This document shows, in pieces, positions 5,518 through 6,468 of a stretch of 6,468 nucleotides of DNA. The notes under the pieces were generated by a model, which saw only the letters and a list, made by a program, of their open reading frames with translations, was not told the origin of the DNA and did no database searches. The stretch comes from Akkermansiaceae bacterium (lineage in GTDB: Bacteria > Verrucomicrobiota > Verrucomicrobiia > Verrucomicrobiales > Akkermansiaceae). The position numbers were made by a program, and so were the translations under genes. How positions within the stretch are numbered: position 1 is the first letter of the stretch; the number at the start of each line of letters is the position of its first letter. Location: the NCBI GenBank assembly GCA_029288115.1, contig JARFPV010000550.1:1-6468 (forward strand), in the 5' to 3' direction.

Positions 5518-5808
5518 ATGGGTAAGCTGACCCTACATGTGAACGACGAACTGATCGCATCCGCCAAAAAAGAGGCGGCCGAGCGAGGTACGTCCGTCTC
5601 CCGCCTAGTGGGTGCATTTTTCAGGTCACTAGCAGCGCGCAGGAGCGAGAGTAGCGTGCCATCAGACAGCCGCAAACCGACGTCGCCTAGTTCTGATGGT
5701 CTTCCACCCCTGACAAAATCCCTACTCGGAAGCCTTTCCGGTTATTCCGAAAACCCTGATGCAGTAAGGGAGAAATACACTGATTACCTCGAAAACAAGC
5801 ATTCGTGA
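5518..5808 (+). CDS. DUF6364-type antitoxin of a PIN toxin-antitoxin pair
   Basis: The product has 96 residues. The N-terminal part, MGKLTLHVNDELIASAKKEAAERGTSVSRLV in outline (a beta strand, then two helices), is the ribbon-helix-helix-like pattern of DUF6364 antitoxins. A Ser/Pro-rich linker spans about 42-65. The C-terminal segment (LTKSLLGSLSGY..., ending YTDYLENKHS) is the part expected to wrap and inhibit the toxin. Its stop overlaps the GTG start of the toxin gene by 4 bases (GTGA, 5805-5808), so the two are probably translationally coupled with antitoxin made first. The pair is preceded by repeated ATATACGT boxes, consistent with self-repression. The family call rests on pattern recognition; what is firm is a small N-terminal DNA-binding-like protein directly before a PIN toxin. 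Confidence 0.85.
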   Translation: MGKLTLHVNDELIASAKKEAAERGTSVSRLVGAFFRSLAARRSESSVPSDSRKPTSPSSDGLPPLTKSLLGSLSGYSENPDAVREKYTDYLENKHS

Positions 5809-6221
5809 CCGTCCTCGTCGATACTAACGTTGTGCTTGATGTGATGCTTGCACGGGAGCCCTTTGTTATGGATTCAGCCCAGGTTCTGGCTGCTGCTGAA
5901 ACTTCCAGCATTACCGGATTGCTCTGCGCGACTACGGTCACCACCATTCACTATATAGCCAGACGTGAGCTCGGAACCGAGTGCAGTCTCGCCCGTATAT
6001 CCGAGTTGATGACGCTTTTTCGTGTGGCTCCTGTGAATGGTGTTATTCTAGAATCAGCGATGCGGCTCAAGATGCGTGATTTTGAAGATGCCGTGCTTCA
6101 CGAATCCGCCGTACAGGCAGGAGCGGACTGCATAGTGACACGCAACACCAGCGACTTCAAAACAGCATCACTGTTGGTGCTCGAGCCTAGTCAACTGATC
6201 ACCCACCTTGAAACATACTGA
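5805..6221 (+). CDS. PIN-domain toxin ribonuclease (PIN_3 / VapC-like)
   Basis: The product has 138 residues, a single PIN domain. VapC-type toxins are Mg-dependent endoribonucleases that cut tRNA, rRNA or mRNA when the labile antitoxin is lost. The first motif is VLVDTNVVLDVMLAREPF (3-20), with Asp6 as metal ligand and Asp12 following. The middle motif is the TVTTIHYIARR type of PIN_3 proteins and lacks the Glu common in other VapCs. DFEDAV (92-97) and TRNTSDF (112-118) supply the remaining acidic residues (Asp92, Glu94, Asp95, Asp117). All look intact, so the toxin is probably active. The start is GTG at 5805, inside the antitoxin stop region; this gives the DTN motif its usual position. 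The next gene starts only 9 bases after the stop, so readthrough into it is likely. The RNA target is unknown. Confidence 0.9.
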   Translation: MTVLVDTNVVLDVMLAREPFVMDSAQVLAAAETSSITGLLCATTVTTIHYIARRELGTECSLARISELMTLFRVAPVNGVILESAMRLKMRDFEDAVLHESAVQAGADCIVTRNTSDFKTASLLVLEPSQLITHLETY

Positions 6222-6230
6222 TTTCAGCCC

Positions 6231-6468
6231 ATGAGACCGCTTTCCGAGATCAAAACCGACCGTACGCTCGCCCACGTGGTGCCGCTCGCAGCGTTCATGA
6301 TCATCACCCTGCCGTGGCAATTCCTCGGAGACTGGATCGAATGGAAACATCCACATGCACCATGGTGGAGACACTACCCAGAGCACTGGTTGTATCCTCT
6401 CCAGTCCCTCATTTGCATAGTGTTGCTATTATTTTTCCGAAAAAACTATGAATGGAAAACGAGCCCTC
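6231..6468 (+). CDS. Probable CAAX-protease-related membrane protein of the exosortase type, N-terminal fragment
   Basis: 79 codons are present and the frame is open to the right edge. The fragment begins MRPLSEIKTDRTL and has two predicted membrane segments: about 14-32 (HVVPLAAFMIITLPWQFLG) and about 54-70 (WLYPLQSLICIVLLLFF). Between them is a Trp/His/Pro-rich loop (WKHPHAPWWRHYPEHW). The YPLxSL...LLLFFRKNYEW stretch resembles the opening of the CAAX prenyl protease-related proteins found with exosortase/PEP-CTERM sorting systems. The catalytic motifs of that family would lie beyond the window, so the assignment is provisional; another polytopic membrane protein is possible. The ATG lies 9 bases after the toxin stop with no Shine-Dalgarno. 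The location would be the inner membrane. Confidence 0.6.
   Translation, partial: MRPLSEIKTDRTLAHVVPLAAFMIITLPWQFLGDWIEWKHPHAPWWRHYPEHWLYPLQSLICIVLLLFFRKNYEWKTSP

Noticed and set aside
5687..5947. 86-residue minus-strand frame across the antitoxin-toxin junction
   Set aside because: It is antisense to two well-supported genes and has no motif or start signal.

Overview
This window looks like chromosomal DNA of a Gram-negative-type bacterium, most probably Verrucomicrobiota. That assignment is an inference from four things: a two-RRM RNA-binding protein with a long Arg/Asn/Gly-rich arm, a group III ('mixed') phosphofructokinase, what appears to be an exosortase-type CAAX-protease-related membrane protein at the right edge, and translation starts with no Shine-Dalgarno sequence. 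No rRNA, tRNA, CRISPR array, insertion sequence or phage gene is visible.

Minus-strand block (1-1299). The right-hand gene encodes a 382-residue protein with two RRM domains, a basic low-complexity N-terminal arm and an acidic tail. The next gene in its direction is miaA (tRNA dimethylallyltransferase), of which only the first 23 codons are inside the window. The 81 bases between them are almost wholly a REPIN-like element: two GGAG-headed hairpins in inverted orientation that end on the miaA start codon.

Divergent intergenic region (1300-1728). This is the only long stretch without a supported gene. It holds a weak promoter candidate for each direction and a degenerate duplicated motif.

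Plus-strand block (1729-6468). Seven genes follow head to tail. They are a secreted D-alanyl-D-alanine carboxypeptidase, 6-phosphofructokinase, an Lrp/AsnC-type regulator, a class I aminotransferase resembling Bacillus AlaT, a DUF6364-type antitoxin, a PIN_3-type toxin RNase, and the start of a CAAX-protease-related membrane protein. The first four are separated by 20, 21 and 19 bases with no terminator between them, which suggests one transcript. Their chemistry meets at alanine and pyruvate: the carboxypeptidase frees D-alanine from peptidoglycan, phosphofructokinase commits sugar to pyruvate, the aminotransferase probably interconverts pyruvate and alanine, and the regulator may sense an amino acid. 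The antitoxin and toxin genes overlap by 4 bases and have their own promoter candidate with repeated ATATACGT boxes. They sit between this cluster and the membrane protein gene.

No wholly new system is evident. The most unusual items are the REPIN-like element pressed against the miaA start, the architecture of the two-RRM protein, and the absence of Shine-Dalgarno sequences before all nine starts.
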